Source of the DNA: Viscum album
Taxonomy: Eukaryota; Streptophyta; Magnoliopsida; Santalales; Viscaceae
Assembly (NCBI GenBank): GCA_963277665.1
Contig: OY728128.1
Location: 1,862,368,988-1,862,432,987, forward strand
Reading direction: 5' to 3'
DNA: 64,000 bases
Part shown: positions 13,191 to 25,940 of the stretch, in pieces
Layout: each line of letters begins with the position of its first letter
How positions within the stretch are numbered: the first letter of the stretch is position 1
Program-made: the position numbers and the translations under genes
Notes under the pieces: model-generated
Database searches by the model: none
Seen by the model: only the letters and a program-made list of their open reading frames with translations
What the model was told of the DNA's origin: nothing

Positions 13191-15006
13191 TTTATGGTCC
13201 CCTCATCTGTGATCCTCCCTGAATCCAAACCGATCCATATAACATTGTTCCTTTATCATTATCCTAACAAGAAAAAAATGAAATGTACTTTTTTACCAAT
13301 CAGTGGCACGTTATAGAGCAAGAACTAATCAGTAGGTAACCTTGAACTTTGTTTAATGAAATATCCTAGCTATAAAAATGTATGAAGTCATATAAGAAAT
13401 AGTAATGATGTCAAAATAAGTAAACTGGTTTAACATTTCACAAGTTTTTCATTAATATTCAGCTCTAATTTAATATATATATATTTGAGCATTTTTCTAG
13501 GTACCATATCAAGGATTCTTTGACCACTAGTCTGGGATCATTTCCATGGGTACATACAATATTAGTCTAGCACCATAATAATGGTTACATGATAAATCTA
13601 TCCATCGCCATTATTATGGGTATATAGATAATAATTCTAAAACCAAAATCTTTTGTGCATAGAGAATCAGATAATCACTATTATTATATGTACATAGACC
13701 ATTATTATATTAAAAAAATAACTAGAACATAGAGTATCAATCCAACGCCAATTTTATTTTATTATTCAAACAGATACAGCTTTAACATGAACAAAATTTT
13801 ATCAAATATACAACAATGTACCATTTATTTTATAACATACCCATTTCACATCATTCCAATCCTTTAGAAACATGATCACACATTCATATCCATTTAATCC
13901 AATTACCATCAATCATATCACATCTAATTCACAATTCCATTTCGAACTTAATAAAAACATTATAAAAACATAAAAACTAAGAACATAAAAAAGGGAAAAT
14001 TATTTAAACAGAAGAATGAAATATTATAATTCCCTAATACCATTTCAAGGAAATTATTACACCCCTCAGGTAATGTATTAATATAGTGTCATCATTTTTA
14101 GTAGATTTGAAAGTATCTGTGAAGGGTCTCCCAAAATTCATAGAAATTTAATTCACTTTCTGTAATGAAATGTAGTTTCACAAGATGGGTAGGCAGTGAT
14201 ATTACAACAACACTATATAATCATCATGATTTTGGGAATTATCATATAGACCACTTACCTTAGGGATGCTGATGAATTCCCACCAATCAATTACCCTTGA
14301 TTTTAGGTATAACTTCAAAAAAATGAAAATGATGATCTATTATCCAGAAAAAAGATTTAGATCTGACACAACATTTTTCATTAAAACAAATATCTATATA
14401 CCAGAAAAAAATGGGGATGTATCTATCTCCAAAGGGAATGAAATATGGGAGAGAGAAAATAAATCAAGGAAGAGATCACAAAAAATATTGGAGTCTATTT
14501 CATCTATTTGATCAACTATTAACAAGATAATTGGTTTTTGGATCCTATTAATCCTTTTTGTATCATCCAAAATATACGGAATTAATATTAGTGTTAGTGG
14601 GAGTGATAAAAAAAATAACTGAGGGTTTGGGAATTTCATATTAATATTTCAATGATTTAATAGTATACATGAATGGATTCCTAGATGGGAAATGTTGTAT
14701 GGAAAACCATGAAACCTAACCACATGATAGAAAATTATCGGGTTCATGGTTTCCCCATGGTGGCCACATAGTTTGTGAAACAATGCTCTAATCGGGAAAC
14801 CGACATTGTCTTAGGGTTCATTGTGTTATACAAGAGCCCTACTAGTTTAGGTAAATATGCACCAACCATGTACTACCCATAACACCTAAAGAATTCTAAA
14901 AATATACAAAAAATGCATCATATAATCAAAAAAAGATTTTTAAAAAATTAGGAAAAATTAACTAAAAGTAGTAATGGTATGTCCCAATAAATTATAGTAT
15001 CATACA
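13191..15006 (-). repeat. 3' LTR of element B
   Basis: This aligns with 37274-39085. Shared landmarks include TGGTCCCCTC (13194-13203) against TAGTCCCCTA, AAACTGGTTTAAC against AAACCAGTTTCC, a run of short 'ACATTAGTATTAGTC'-like phrases, and CTTTAGAAACAT near 13863. The minus-strand start TGTATGATAC follows a purine-rich stretch. Divergence from the partner is heavy, so the insertion is old. Confidence 0.75.
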
Positions 15007-15022
15007 ATCTCCGCGCCTTATA
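15007..15022 (-). promoter_or_regulatory. Polypurine tract of element B
   Basis: The minus strand reads AAGGCGCGGAGAT immediately before the LTR start TGTATG. This is where plus-strand DNA synthesis would be primed. Confidence 0.6.
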
Positions 15023-15770
15023 ATATATCATCCTCGATCATTGCTCCCAAGAATCGCTATATAGTTGAAATTAAAGCATCGAGAGACTGTGACCACATAT
15101 CTGATTCCCTTTCCCATTTTCTCCTGGAATATAACCATATTTCCATGGCACTAAGAATAACAATTTTAAATTTCACTAAAGAACATTGACACTATAAACC
15201 ACAACACTAATCATTTTATGAATAGTTGACTTATCTTCTTCAAGATAAACATTATCAAAATCAAACACTTGAAAGTCATAGTGAAACTAACAAATCTATG
15301 ACATAAGGAATAAATAATTCATATAACTATACCTATTTTAATGATCCAATCGATTTTCCACTAGTGTATTCATTCAAAAAATCATAAATTGACAAATAAA
15401 ACATGGTGAAAACTATCCATGCTTCCGAATATATCAGTGAACTAATCATGGTGACACTTGAAAGAATATATGGCCAACCACTGTAAACTTTATTGGTGAA
15501 TGAATCTATCATCATTATCAATATATCTACTCTATATTATAGAAATTTCATTCTCAATAAACTAATCATATTATGACATATTATACGTGATACTGATTCC
15601 CAAGATCTCCAACTCACCAACCTCCATCCAATAAAAAGGAGATATACATGGCCAACCAAGGATAATATCATATGGTTCCATTTGAATAGACACATAATAA
15701 TTGTTATTACAAGATAAGTAAACCAATGATACGTGTTCTCCAAGGATACCCCGATGTTAAGATGCATGCC
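15020..15770 (-). pseudogene. Integrase relic of element B with possible chromodomain-like tail
   Basis: Three minus-strand stretches support this. At 15537-15767 the block KWNHMILSLVGHVYL fits the integrase core motif 'KWEHITMDFV.HLP'. At 15333-15521 GWPYILSSVTMISSLIY fits the 'G.P.SIVSDRD..F' block, with SGKSIG in the place of 'TDGQSER'. At about 15060-15160, nearest the LTR, one frame approximates the 'EEATWERE..M....P' end seen in plant chromoviruses. Catalytic acids are not all visible and stops are frequent. It follows RNase H and precedes the polypurine tract. The integrase call is fairly sure; the chromodomain-like tail is tentative. Confidence 0.65.
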
Positions 15771-16495
15771 TACAACATGTCCTACAAATCCTAAAAAATA
15801 TTGTTAGGTTTCTTATATATTTGGGTGTGAAATTCTCTTCTCAAAAATAGTAGATTTATGAGAAAATTATGCAAGAATTTCATGAATAACATAGTAAAAC
15901 ACGGATTAGTAACATAAACTATACCTTGAATCACCTTGTGAAATCACACTATATTCTGAACATGTACGTATACAAACTGAAAGTGAATAAAATTTTCTCA
16001 GATTGACAACAAAGTGACCACATTTGTTAACCTACATTCAATAACCCTTATACCATCATTCTTTTTAGGGTTAATTGTAAAATGCAAAAAATAAATTATT
16101 AGATAATCCATTTTCCACTTGAGAATGGGAAAACATTAGAGAATCCTAACAGTTCACCGATGCTTGGCCTTAACTTGATGAAAGGTGTAACATCGTTTCA
16201 CAAAACCTACCGTCCCATTCTCCATTCCTAACCACTTATACTGTCCCAAATGATCACATTACATCAATAAATGAATAGGGTGAAACTCGTAGTTCAATGC
16301 ACATTACTCATGAATAATATCTTCTCAAATATAAGTATTCAAAATAACATGACCCATGACATTAATGATATCATATTTATCTATAGTCTAACAAATAGGG
16401 GTCTCCCCACCTTCCAAATTAACCCACAATGTGGGAAACTCCGGATCATGTTACTTCCTTTCTATGATCTAGTTCATATGTTTAGACTTAATGGA
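15771..16495 (-). pseudogene. Probable RNase H-integrase junction of element B, unreadable
   Basis: This lies between the RNase H and integrase core relics of B, where the HHCC zinc-finger part of integrase is expected. I could not read a convincing HHCC pattern. A 94-codon plus-strand frame at 16271-16555 is on the wrong strand for the element and has no recognised motif. Confidence 0.4.
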
Positions 16496-16850
16496 TTAGG
16501 ACACAAGGATTATCTTTTCATAGTCCACTTGAATATCCATGTATGTATCTACTAGAAAAGTTAACATCTTCCAATCAGAAATAGACTCACATTCTTCTTG
16601 AGTATTTGTCTTTTGATTTAGAGCATCTAATTTACTATTGCATTTCCACACTCTATAGGCCATCTCACTATAAAAACATTTCATATACTCGAACCGTATT
16701 CAATACTAGAGATTTAAATCCCCCTGTTAAATGATATACTTATGTTTTTTGTGGTCAGTATACACAATAAATAATTCATCTAGATGAAAATTGTGCCATC
16801 ACATTAATTCATAAAACACTTAATCCAACGTGATTTGGGTTCTAATATAA
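16496..16850 (-). pseudogene. RNase H relic of element B
   Basis: The minus strand gives IVYTDHKKHKYII, then GDLNL, which align with the plant gypsy RNase H segment 'IFTDHKSLKYIFTQKDLN'. About 20 residues on comes YSEMAYRVWKCNSKLDALNQ, in the position of 'YDFEI.YHPGKANVVADALSR'. The aspartate of the TDH motif, one of the RNase H active-site acids, is kept, but stops break the frame. It lies between the split RT gene and the integrase relic. The family and order are secure. Confidence 0.8.
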
Positions 16851-17039
16851 TTTCATTTATTTGGAATCAAATTTTTTGATCTTTATTCCATGAATCAATT
16901 TCACAACATGAATACTACCCCATGTACAATCACAGATGCATCACAAGTCGTGTTATACTCTTTAACCGTCTAGTGTAAGATTAAAACTATTAGAGTGTTC
17001 ATAGGAATTCTTAACTCATAAAAGGAATTATCATATTCC

Positions 17040-17106
17040 CCAGACCACTAAAACTAGATAACCGGTTTGGTTAAGACCCAAACAGTTCCTGAAAAAGGAG
17101 AAATTT
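17040..17106 (-). pseudogene. RT 3' fragment of element B, left of the D insertion
   Basis: Taking the AATTT target duplication once, the minus-strand frame from 33707 continues here, giving SKF followed by SPFSGTVWVLTKPV. This corresponds to the segment after 'FSKIA.PLT.LTKK' in gypsy RT. The continuity across 16.6 kb is direct evidence that D inserted into B's RT gene. Confidence 0.75.
17102..17106. repeat. Left target-site duplication of the D array
   Basis: AATTT sits directly before the first LTR (TGTAACACC at 17107). It is identical to the five bases after the third LTR. Confidence 0.9.
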
Positions 17107-18937
17107 TGTAACACCATGAGATTTCATGAAAAATATTCTTTTTGATTAATGTCTTGTGTTGTACGCTACACCAAAACAAGCTTTCACAACACGCATTCTT
17201 GACTTGCCTTTCATTACACGCAATTACGACCTTCCTCGATAGTGTGTGTAGTACGCAATACCGAGTTTCACTAAACAAAGATATGCTATTAAAATATTAT
17301 TAAAACTAGTTGTTATGAATAGTAATAACCACTTTTTGAAATTTTGGAAATTTTATTTTCAAAATGGACTTTATTTTTGGATTCAGAATATCGAAATTAT
17401 CTTAGGGTAAAATTTTGGTACTTTTCAGATAACTTTCATTTTCTGATGAATAGTGAAAATTACTAAATTTTAATTAAAAATAACCTTTTTAATAGAAATA
17501 ATTAATAGTGATAAATTATTAATTTGAGTGCTTTTAATGTATATTTAGAATATATTTTTACAATTTAATACAATGTTGGTCATTGGATGTAATTTTACAT
17601 TTAAACCAGACATAAACAACTCTCAATCTTTTGATAGTTATTATCTCTTAAGAACACACTATTTGTTTTCAAGATGGGAATGATTTTTTAAGTTTTGTAA
17701 TGTAACTGATATGTTTTGAATTTTTTAAAATAGACATCATTTTTTAGTTCATAATATCAAATATATCTTAGGCCTAATATTTGGTATTTTTCTGGAAACT
17801 TTCATTTTTTGATGAATAGTGAAACCACTAAGTGGTAGTAAAAAAATGAATTTTTCATAAAACTTAATTTTACCACTTCTGTGAGTGGAATTTCAAAAAT
17901 CTGAGAGACATGGTTGATTTCTTTAAGTAAAATTTGGTTCAATGAGATGATAATAATTTTTGGTGAAGAGTAACTTTTTACTTTTTTTACAACGATTAAA
18001 AGTAAATAGGGTAATTAAGGGTAAAAATGATATTATTATTACCCTAACACATGTCCTAATTCTATTGGATAAGTGTAATTCGACCAAAAACAACCTTAGG
18101 AATAAAATATTTCCATTTAGGCCCACTTAGATTAGATTAGGACATTTATTATTAATTTATTTAAAGAATGGTTAAAATAGTTAAAATCAAAGTTTAATAA
18201 GAAAATAATTTTTAATATATAGTAATACATAAGATAAATTAGACTATAAATATTAATTAGAAATCTCAAAATATTTCCTACATAATGATATTTTATTTGT
18301 AATTTTTTTACTTTAAAGAAGTTAATTTATTTGTGACGAAACGATGATGCAGTAATTATCTTATTAAGGAAATATTGACATAATTGATGTTATAAATACC
18401 CAAATAAATGTAATTTGAGACTTTTTATGAATTACAATAATTTTATAGGTTAATATGACAAGTTATTATTATTTTAATTAACTTTTTTCGAACTAATAAT
18501 TCTGTTATGATTTTCACAATAATCAATTACTAAATAGTGTCAAAATTGACATAAAATAAGTTTTTATAAAAATATTATATGATTAATTGTTGTTTTATTC
18601 CTAAAAATGTATGGTTCAGCCAAATGACTTGTATAAGGTTATATATATTAATAATAAACAACTTGGGGTTCTTTTGGCTGCTTATAGTATGTTTATTAAC
18701 CTTATAGTATAAGAAAACAAGAAGACACGGTAAAAGTAAAATTATTTAACTTAATGTTAAATCTAAATGATAAGGTTAAAATAGAAACCTAAACATGTCT
18801 AAATTCTATTTGATGAGACTACCTCGACCAATACCCACCTTATCATAGAAATATATCAATTTGGAGCTATTTAAAACCGAATTTTTCATTATAATAAAAT
18901 AATATTTTTTGTTTTTCCAAAGGAGCCCCTCTCCTCC

Positions 18938-18948
18938 CTTATAAAAGG
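18938..18948 (+). promoter_or_regulatory. TATA box of D LTR 1
   Basis: CTTATAAAAGG sits after a C+T-rich run. It is in the same place in LTR 2 and LTR 3 and in the E LTRs. Transcription would start about 30 bp downstream. Confidence 0.75.
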
Positions 18949-19112
18949 GCACCTCCTTCAACTCTTCCTCACACCCCTTTGAGCCTTTGATCTCGACCAA
19001 CCCCTGCCCAATTCTCTTCTCCACTTCCATAAAAATATCCTAGAGGTTTTGGACTTCTTCAAAGACCTATTTTAGTATCCTAAGAGGAGGACTCAAAGAG
19101 GTGCTTCAAAGA

Positions 19113-19122
19113 AGAGGTAATG
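19113..19122 (+). promoter_or_regulatory. Candidate 5' splice site in D LTR 1
   Basis: AGAGGTAATG lies about 175 bp past the TATA box. Matching GGTAATG stretches occur at the same relative place in the other D LTRs, in the E 3' LTR and in F LTR 1. Splicing is inferred, not shown. Confidence 0.45.
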
Positions 19123-19279
19123 TCTGTTACCGATTCTTTCAAATTTATTTCTTCTTCCAATTCATCTTATTAGGTTGTTTCATTATGAATTAATAACATT
19201 AGTATCACTCATATATGGATATTTTATTATAAGTATAAAAAAACCCTATTTCAGCATCTATCCATCCTACGGAAAATGA

Positions 19280-19710
19280 AATCACCGCACATGCATACAT
19301 ACGGAATACCGTCTCCACGCCGTGGTGTTATCTATTTTCCACCACCACCGTACTTGGATGGGTATAATGGTGTAAATAATAACTATATATGATTATTGTA
19401 AAGTGATATTGATTCTGAAATAGTATACATACACTCCAATACAATTCCACGAGCATGAGAACGATATCATCGCTCGTGCGTACGTACGGACTACCGTCTC
19501 CACGATGCAATGAGATTCATTCTCCACGTTAATCATTAATGAATGATTATAAAGTATATATAATAATTAATCATGAAATATATGACATAATAATGATACT
19601 GGATTTATGTGTATATATATGTATGTCGTCTACTTAATTCTATTCAACTCAATAAGGAAACGAAAACAGTGTTCATGCGTACGTACGGCCAACTATCTCC
19701 ATGAACGGTG
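19280..19710 (+). repeat. Three stem-loop cassettes in D LTR 1
   Basis: Cassettes at 19280-19327, 19469-19514 and 19669-19710 share a core of the form GCGTACGTACGGnnTACCGTC followed by TCCAyG, and each is bordered by short inverted repeats (for example TTCATG and CATGAA in the third). They stand out as G+C-rich islands in A+T-rich DNA. Confidence 0.75.
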
Positions 19711-21106
19711 TATTTCTTTCCATTTACTGATCTATTATATATATGTATATTCTGAATATATATTATATGTAAATAATGTTTTATATTTTGGAATTAAGTA
19801 ATCATGATCTAAGTAATCATATGAATAATTACAAGTCAAAACACGGATGACAAATGAAACGATTTTACCCAAAACGCTCTATAACATGGAATTTACAAAA
19901 GAACGGGTAATATAAAGTCATAAGTGAACCATATATGATATCATAACAATGAGTATGATTCTGGAATAAGTCAATGAAATTATTTAAATCATTATACAGG
20001 GGGTTCAGACACTTATGAAGCAAATCGGACCTAAGGTAAGGGATAATTGTGCAAATCTCATTTTTATCCGAGATTACTTATTCGAAAGTACGTACTGGGG
20101 TTATTGCATTCATACATGTCCATGTTTTATAAAAGTGTATTCATGTATGTTTAAAGTCCTTTTATACCCATTTTGACTTTTACCCCATGGTATGGAAGGA
20201 ATCATTCTTTTGTTTACCCTATGGGGCACTTTATCTTTTCCGACAAAAGTACATGAATAATGTTTTTTTTAACTTATACGACACGAACAGATTTCTACAG
20301 TTTTATAAAGACTTATTTTCATGATGCTTCCTAAAAAGATTTCATGACTATTTTTATCAAAATCTCTTTATTTTAAAATAGAGTGACTTTTTGTGAAAAG
20401 AAATTGATTTTGAAGAAGAAAGGATATTTTCCTCAAGAATTCATTTCAAGTGTTTTATCAAAACCTTTTTCCATCTAAGAGGACATTATTTCATATGTGT
20501 ATATTTCAAGAATAAAGTCTCTATGATTTACATGGTTTCACTTTTCTTATTATGAAATGATATCCATTTCTTTTATATGAATTATGTGATTATGGGATGA
20601 TGTTGATGAAACCCATTTTATTTATTGGGTCACTATGAATGACATATGTTTATTTTGTAGCACATGTGATTAATGGTTTCCACAATTACATGTTTTATTC
20701 CCATGATATTTTATCATTATTAATGTTTCTTTATGATCTATGCCTTACGTACTTCCATGTTTTGTGTCATTTCTCAATTTTTGATGTTTAAACATTATGT
20801 TCATGTTTTTAAGTTCAAATGTATATGGTATGTTTTATTTTATCCATGCTTACCCTTACTGAGATTTTGAGCTCACCCTTTTTATGTTTTCATTTCCCCA
20901 GGATATAAATAAAGTTTTTAGTTAAGAAAAAAAGGGAAGATCATTATGGGAGATGTTGAAGATCTTTCACCACGATTAGAAGATTACGTTACAAGTTTCT
21001 AAATACACTAAACTATTACGGTCCTTGAGTGTCTATTTTTGTTATGTATTAAGTATTCCGCTAAAGTAATGTAATGTCCATGTACGTTAAGCTTCGGGTC
21101 TCTACA

Positions 21107-21120
21107 GTTGGTATCAGAGG
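21107..21120 (+). promoter_or_regulatory. Primer-binding site 1 of element D
   Basis: GTTGGTATCAGAGG comes two bases after the LTR end. TGGTATCAGAG is the classic plant site for priming by initiator-Met tRNA. Confidence 0.92.
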
Positions 21121-21348
21121 AAACGTTTAGTCAACCTTTTGGAAACTAGGATGCGCAAACGTTATTGTGATCCCTAGAGATATTTCGAAGGTATTTGTAG
21201 GGATGTCCCTAAAGATAAGTATACGTATAGGATATAGTCCTATAACTATGGTAACAATATAAGATTAATCGAAATATGTTAGATATTGATGTTACTCCCC
21301 CTTTATTATGATTTTAGCATCTCAAACTATTATTTTTGGGTTTTAGAA

Positions 21349-21882
21349 AATTGATGGAAACCAGATGATTCACGATATGGGGGATATGATGGACAATGGA
21401 ATGATATTTTTCATGAGCAACCAAATGAAATGGGATTTGGAAGTCCAAACTTCATTATTATGCTGAATCAGAAATCTCATAATATGATCAATAAAGTAAA
21501 ATTCGGTAAGTTTCCTAACTCGGTTAATAAGAGAAAGATGGAGTTTCATGATGATCATAGGAGAAAGAAAGTTCAATTTCCCATATGTAAATCATGTGGG
21601 AAGAGGCATAATGGAGAATGTTTCAAAGAAACTAGAAGATGCTTTGGGTGTGGAAAAGAAGGACACAAAGCCAGTAATTGAAAAGGAAAAGGTTCAGTGA
21701 ACACCAGGGATGAGGATAATGGTATTGCTACGACATCAATAATGGTTAAATGTTTTAAATGTTGAATGTAAGGGCATTATGCAAACCAATTCCCTAAGGG
21801 AATGTCTCATGAAGAGAATCAGTATGGTCGTATGGGTAGTATTTATGTTGATGATGATGAAGAGACTACAAATGATATGTGA
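21349..21882 (+). pseudogene. Short zinc-knuckle GAG-like frame, D copy 1
   Basis: A frame of about 178 codons with three zinc knuckles. Knuckle 1 (21586-21621) is CKSCGKRHNGEC; knuckle 2 (21640-21681) starts CFGCGKEGHK but its last cysteine codon has become TGA; knuckle 3 keeps KCFKC...GHYANQ with two stops inside. The expected start is TTG in place of ATG, with a one-base loss just after. The tail is acidic (DDDEETTND) and ends at TGA 21880-21882. Its product would bind nucleic acid. Only about 80 codons precede the first knuckle, too few for a capsid domain. It is clearly a dead copy of the frame at 27500-28034. Confidence 0.82.
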
Positions 21883-22543
21883 GATGAAAGAATTGTTGAA
21901 GCTCGGTCAATGGTTTAAGAATGTAGTGGAATGATTACATGTTTATCATGGGTATTGTTGTATAAGTAATCTCATAGTACTATGGAATAAAGAGACATCT
22001 AAGGATTGTTACACTGTTGTCTTTCCTTGACTTTTGAAAGTGTATGATTAATGGTACCAGTATCCATGAAAGGTTATTCAGATATTTTTGGAATGTAGAT
22101 GATATGTGCATAATGAAGGGATAAGGATAAAATTAAATGTTTGATATTATTCATTAGCTCATTATTGATATAAGGAGAAGGTTATATCATGGTTTGAGTA
22201 TATAGATTTTTGGATTTTGGTATGTGGAAAGAGTTAACTATTGAAAGCATTCATGTTTTCACTAAGGTTTAATGGGTATTAATTTTTCAAGAGAATACAT
22301 GATTAAGGTATTCACATGATTGTAATGTGACCAACAAGATATATGGTGGATAAATGATGGTATTCATATGCTTGGTTGATGACATTTCAAGTAATCGTTT
22401 TCTTTATACTATGAGGCCGGATCGAAGTATTTTAGATAAGCCTAAAGATTAGAATGTATTATGTTGAGCATAAGTTAGTATTGTTTAAGGATATAACTTT
22501 TTTTTAATATTATTTATGGGATGTTATAGTAGTTTTAGAAAAA

Positions 22544-22660
22544 GGACAACCTGTAGGACGGGTGACAACCCATCGCGTCGGACACGGCTGTGGGAATCGA
22601 ACCCACAACCGAAGTGCGACTGGCCTTTATCACCTACCACTGGCCTACAGGAAGTCCCTG
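22544..22660 (-). mobile_element. tRNA-derived SINE-like insert, D copy 1
   Basis: On the minus strand there is an A-box-like GGCCAGTGGTAGG, then a perfect T-arm GTGGGTTCGATTCCCAC holding a B box; together they resemble an RNA polymerase III promoter. The unit runs into a short T tract before AAAAC. TAGTTTTA occurs on both sides (22530-22537 and 22673-22680) and may be the target duplication. A full tRNA cloverleaf cannot be drawn, so a SINE head is more likely than a tRNA gene. Confidence 0.6.
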
Positions 22661-23318
22661 TTTAGTAGAAACTAGTTTTATTTTATTACGTGGTATGATA
22701 TATGATGTATAAGTTCATTTTTGGAATCGTATACGATTAACCTCACCATAGATGGACTTATGTATACTTGATAAATTTTTCTAACCTTTTGTTTGAAACA
22801 GATGGAATGACCCATCATTCTATCACATGATCTATTAACACTTCATGAATAACAAATTCAACTTCATTTATTTAAGAGATGATGTGGAAATTGTTCAAAG
22901 AACAAACAAAAGTGAGATTGTACCAAAATAAAGTAATTATTTATTCTAATTCAAAATCTTCAACTTTGGGGAAATGATCTTGAAAACCAAAAAATGATGT
23001 CCTAGTGCCCTTATATCCGATGAATCAGATGGTACCCTAGATCATCACAAATTTATGGCTTTGTGATTGCTGGATTTTCCATAGCCATGTTCTCTACCAC
23101 TCTCCATCAGAACATGATGATTAGATTTCTCTTCCATATCGATATTTTCACCTATGTGGAAACCCAGTGATTAGTTTATTTGGGTAACCGTTACGTTTCA
23201 TACATTAGTTTTTAAATATTGTTTTTGGTATTCCTTTTTATGATGTGGGTTTTTATTAATGAAACTTTCGAGTAGTAAACCATTTATAACCCTAATGAAT
23301 TTTGAGGGAGAAATTCAT

Positions 23319-23335
23319 TTTAAGGCGGGGTAGAA
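23319..23335 (+). promoter_or_regulatory. Polypurine tract 1 of element D
   Basis: TTTAAGGCGGGGTAGAA directly precedes the TGTAACACC start of LTR 2, the normal place for plus-strand priming. Confidence 0.85.
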
Positions 23336-25167
23336 TGTAACACCCCGAGATTTCATGAAAAATGTTCTTTTTAATTAATGTCTTGTGTTGTACGCTACAC
23401 CAAAAGAAGCTTTCACAACACGAATCCTTGACTTGCCTTTCATTACACGCAATCATGACCGTCCTCGATAGCGTGTGTAGTACGCAATACCGAGTTTCAC
23501 TAAACAACAATATGCTATTAAAATATTATTAAAACTAGCCGTTATGAATAGTAATAAACACTTTTTGAAATTTTTTAAATTTTATTTTCAAAATGGACTT
23601 CATTTTTGGATTCGGAATATCGAAATTAGCTTAGGGTGAAATTTTGATACTTTTCGGATAACTTTCATTTTCTGATGAATAGTGAAAATTACTAAATTTT
23701 AATTAAAAACAACCTTTTTAATAGAAATAATTAATAGTGATAAATTATTAATTTTACTGATTTTAAAGTATATTTAGAATATATTTTTACAATTTAATAC
23801 AATGTTGGTCATTGGATGTAATTTCACATTTAAACCACACATAAACAAGTGTCAATCTTTTGATAGTTATTATCTCGCAAGAACACGGTATTTGTTTTGA
23901 CGATGGGAATTAATTTTTAAATTAAGTAATGTAACTGATATGTTTTGTATTTGGTAAAATAGACATCATTTTTCAGTTCATAATATCAAATATAGCTTAG
24001 GACTAATTTTTTGTATTTTTCTAGAAACTTTCATTTTTTGATGAATACTGAAACAACTAAGTGGTAGTAAAAAAATGAATTTTTTATAAAACATAATTTT
24101 ACCACTTCTGTGAGTGGAATTTCAAAAATCCAAGAGACACGGTTGATTTCAGTAAGTAAAATGTGGTTCAATGAGATGAAAATAATTTTTGGTGAATAGT
24201 AACTTTTTACTTTTTTTACCACAGTTAAAAGTAAACTGGGTAATTAAGGGTGAAAATGATATTATTATTACCCTAACACATGTCCTAATTCTATTGGATA
24301 AGTTTAATTCGACCAAAAACAACCTTATAAATAAAATATGACCATTTAGGCCCACTTGGATTAGATTAGGACATTTATTATTAATTTATTTAAAAAAGGG
24401 TTAAAATAGTTAAAATCAAAGTTTAATAAGAAAATCATTTTTAATATAGGGTTATACATAAGATAAATTCGACTATAAATATTAATTAGAAAGCTAGAAA
24501 TATTTCCTACATAATGATATTTTATTTGTAATTTTTAGACTTTAAATAAGTTAATATATTTATGACACCAATATGATGCAGTAATTATATTATTAATGAA
24601 ATATTGACATAATTGATGTTATAAATACCCAAATAAATGTAATTTGAGACTTTTTATGAATTAAAATATTTTATAGGTTAATATGAGATGTTATTATTGA
24701 TTTAATTAACTTTTTTCGAACTAATAATTCTACTATGATTTTCACAAAAATTAATTACTAAATAGTGTCAAAATTGACATAAAATATTTTTTAAAACAAA
24801 TATTATATTATTAATTATTATTTGATTCCTAAAAATCTAAGGATATGCCAAATGAATTATATAAGGTTATATATATTAATAATAAATAACTTGGGGTTCA
24901 TTTGGATGCTTATAGTAATTTTATTAACCTTATAGTATAAGAACACAAGAAGACACGGTAAAAGTAAAATTATTTAACTTAATATTAAATCTAAATGATA
25001 TGGATAAAATATGAAACCAAAACTTGTCTAAATTCTATTTAATGAGAGTAATTCGACCCATCCCCACCTTAACTTAGAAATATATCAATTTATAGCTATT
25101 TAAAACCGAATTTGGCTATATAATAAAATAATATTTCTAGTTTTTCCAAAGGAGCCCCTATCCTCCC

Positions 25168-25177
25168 TTATAAAAGG
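25168..25177 (+). promoter_or_regulatory. TATA box of D LTR 2
   Basis: TTATAAAAGG in the same C+T-rich setting as LTR 1. A GGTAATG donor-like site follows near 25345. Confidence 0.72.
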
Positions 25178-25510
25178 ACACCTCCTTCCTCTCTTCCTTA
25201 CACCACATTGAGCCTTAAATCTCGTCCAAACCCTGCCAAATTCTCTTCTAAACTTCCCTAAAAACATCCTTGAGGTCTTGGTCTTCTTCAAAGACCAATT
25301 TTAGTATCTTAAGAGGAGGACTCAAAGAGGCGCTTCAAAGAAAAGGTAATGTCCATTACCGATTCTTTCAACTTTATTTCTTCTTCCAATTATTCTTCTT
25401 AGGTTGTATCATTATTAAGTAATAAAATCAGTATCACTCATATACTTATATGTTATTATATGTATAAAACAACCCTATTTCAGCATCTATCCATCCTACG
25501 GAAAACAAAA

Positions 25511-25940
25511 TCACCGCGCGTACGTACGTACGGAATACCGTCTCCACGCCGTGGTGTAATCTATTTTCCACCACCACCTTACTTGGATGGGTATAATGGT
25601 GTACATAATAACTATATATGATTATTTTAAAGTGATATTGATTCTGAAATAGTATACATACACTCAAATACAATTCCGCGATCATGAGAATGATATCGTC
25701 GCCCGTACGTACGTACGAACTACCGTCTCCACGACGCGATGAGATTCATTCTCCACGTTAACCATTCATGAATGATTATAAAGTATATATAATAAGTAAT
25801 AATGAAATATATGACATAATAATGATACTGGATTTATGTGTATATATATTTATGTCATCTACTTAATTCCATTCAACTCAATAAGGAAACGAAAACAGCG
25901 TTCATGCGTACGTACGGCCTACCATCTCCATAAACGGTGT
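25511..25940 (+). repeat. Three stem-loop cassettes in D LTR 2
   Basis: Cassettes at 25511-25556, 25695-25740 and 25898-25940. The first two carry the longest GTACGTACGTACG runs in the window, which are self-complementary, followed by the conserved TACCGTCTCCACG. Confidence 0.75.

Larger units (their letters stand above)
17107..21106 (+). repeat. LTR 1 of element D
   Basis: 4000 bp, TGTAACACCATG to TCTCTACA. Landmarks in order: TATA box at 18938-18948, candidate splice donor near 19117, three stem-loop cassettes (19280-19710), a hairpin-like GTAAGGGATAATTGTG stretch (20036-20051). It lacks a segment of about 220 bp found in LTR 2 and LTR 3; the join is near 20660. Confidence 0.92.
21107..23335 (+). 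mobile_element. Internal region 1 of element D
   Basis: 2229 bp between LTR 1 and LTR 2. It holds the primer-binding site, a broken short GAG-like frame (21349-21882), a SINE-like insert on the opposite strand, about 650 bp without a recognised feature (22682-23318), and the polypurine tract. No pol domain was found. Confidence 0.88.

Noticed and set aside
17054..17278. 74-codon minus-strand frame at the left end of the D array, and similar frames at 23292-23510 and 29413-29664
   Set aside because: These are antisense readings of the LTR start; only the last few codons of the first one (17054-17106) belong to B's RT.
19540..19790. Microsatellite-like TATATATA stretches
   Set aside because: Short and irregular, matched in all three D LTRs as part of the LTR sequence, so not independent microsatellites.
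22590..22660. Functional tRNA gene
   Set aside because: The A box and T-arm are good, but acceptor and anticodon arms cannot be paired into a cloverleaf and the unit extends about 50 bp past the T-arm; a SINE head fits better.
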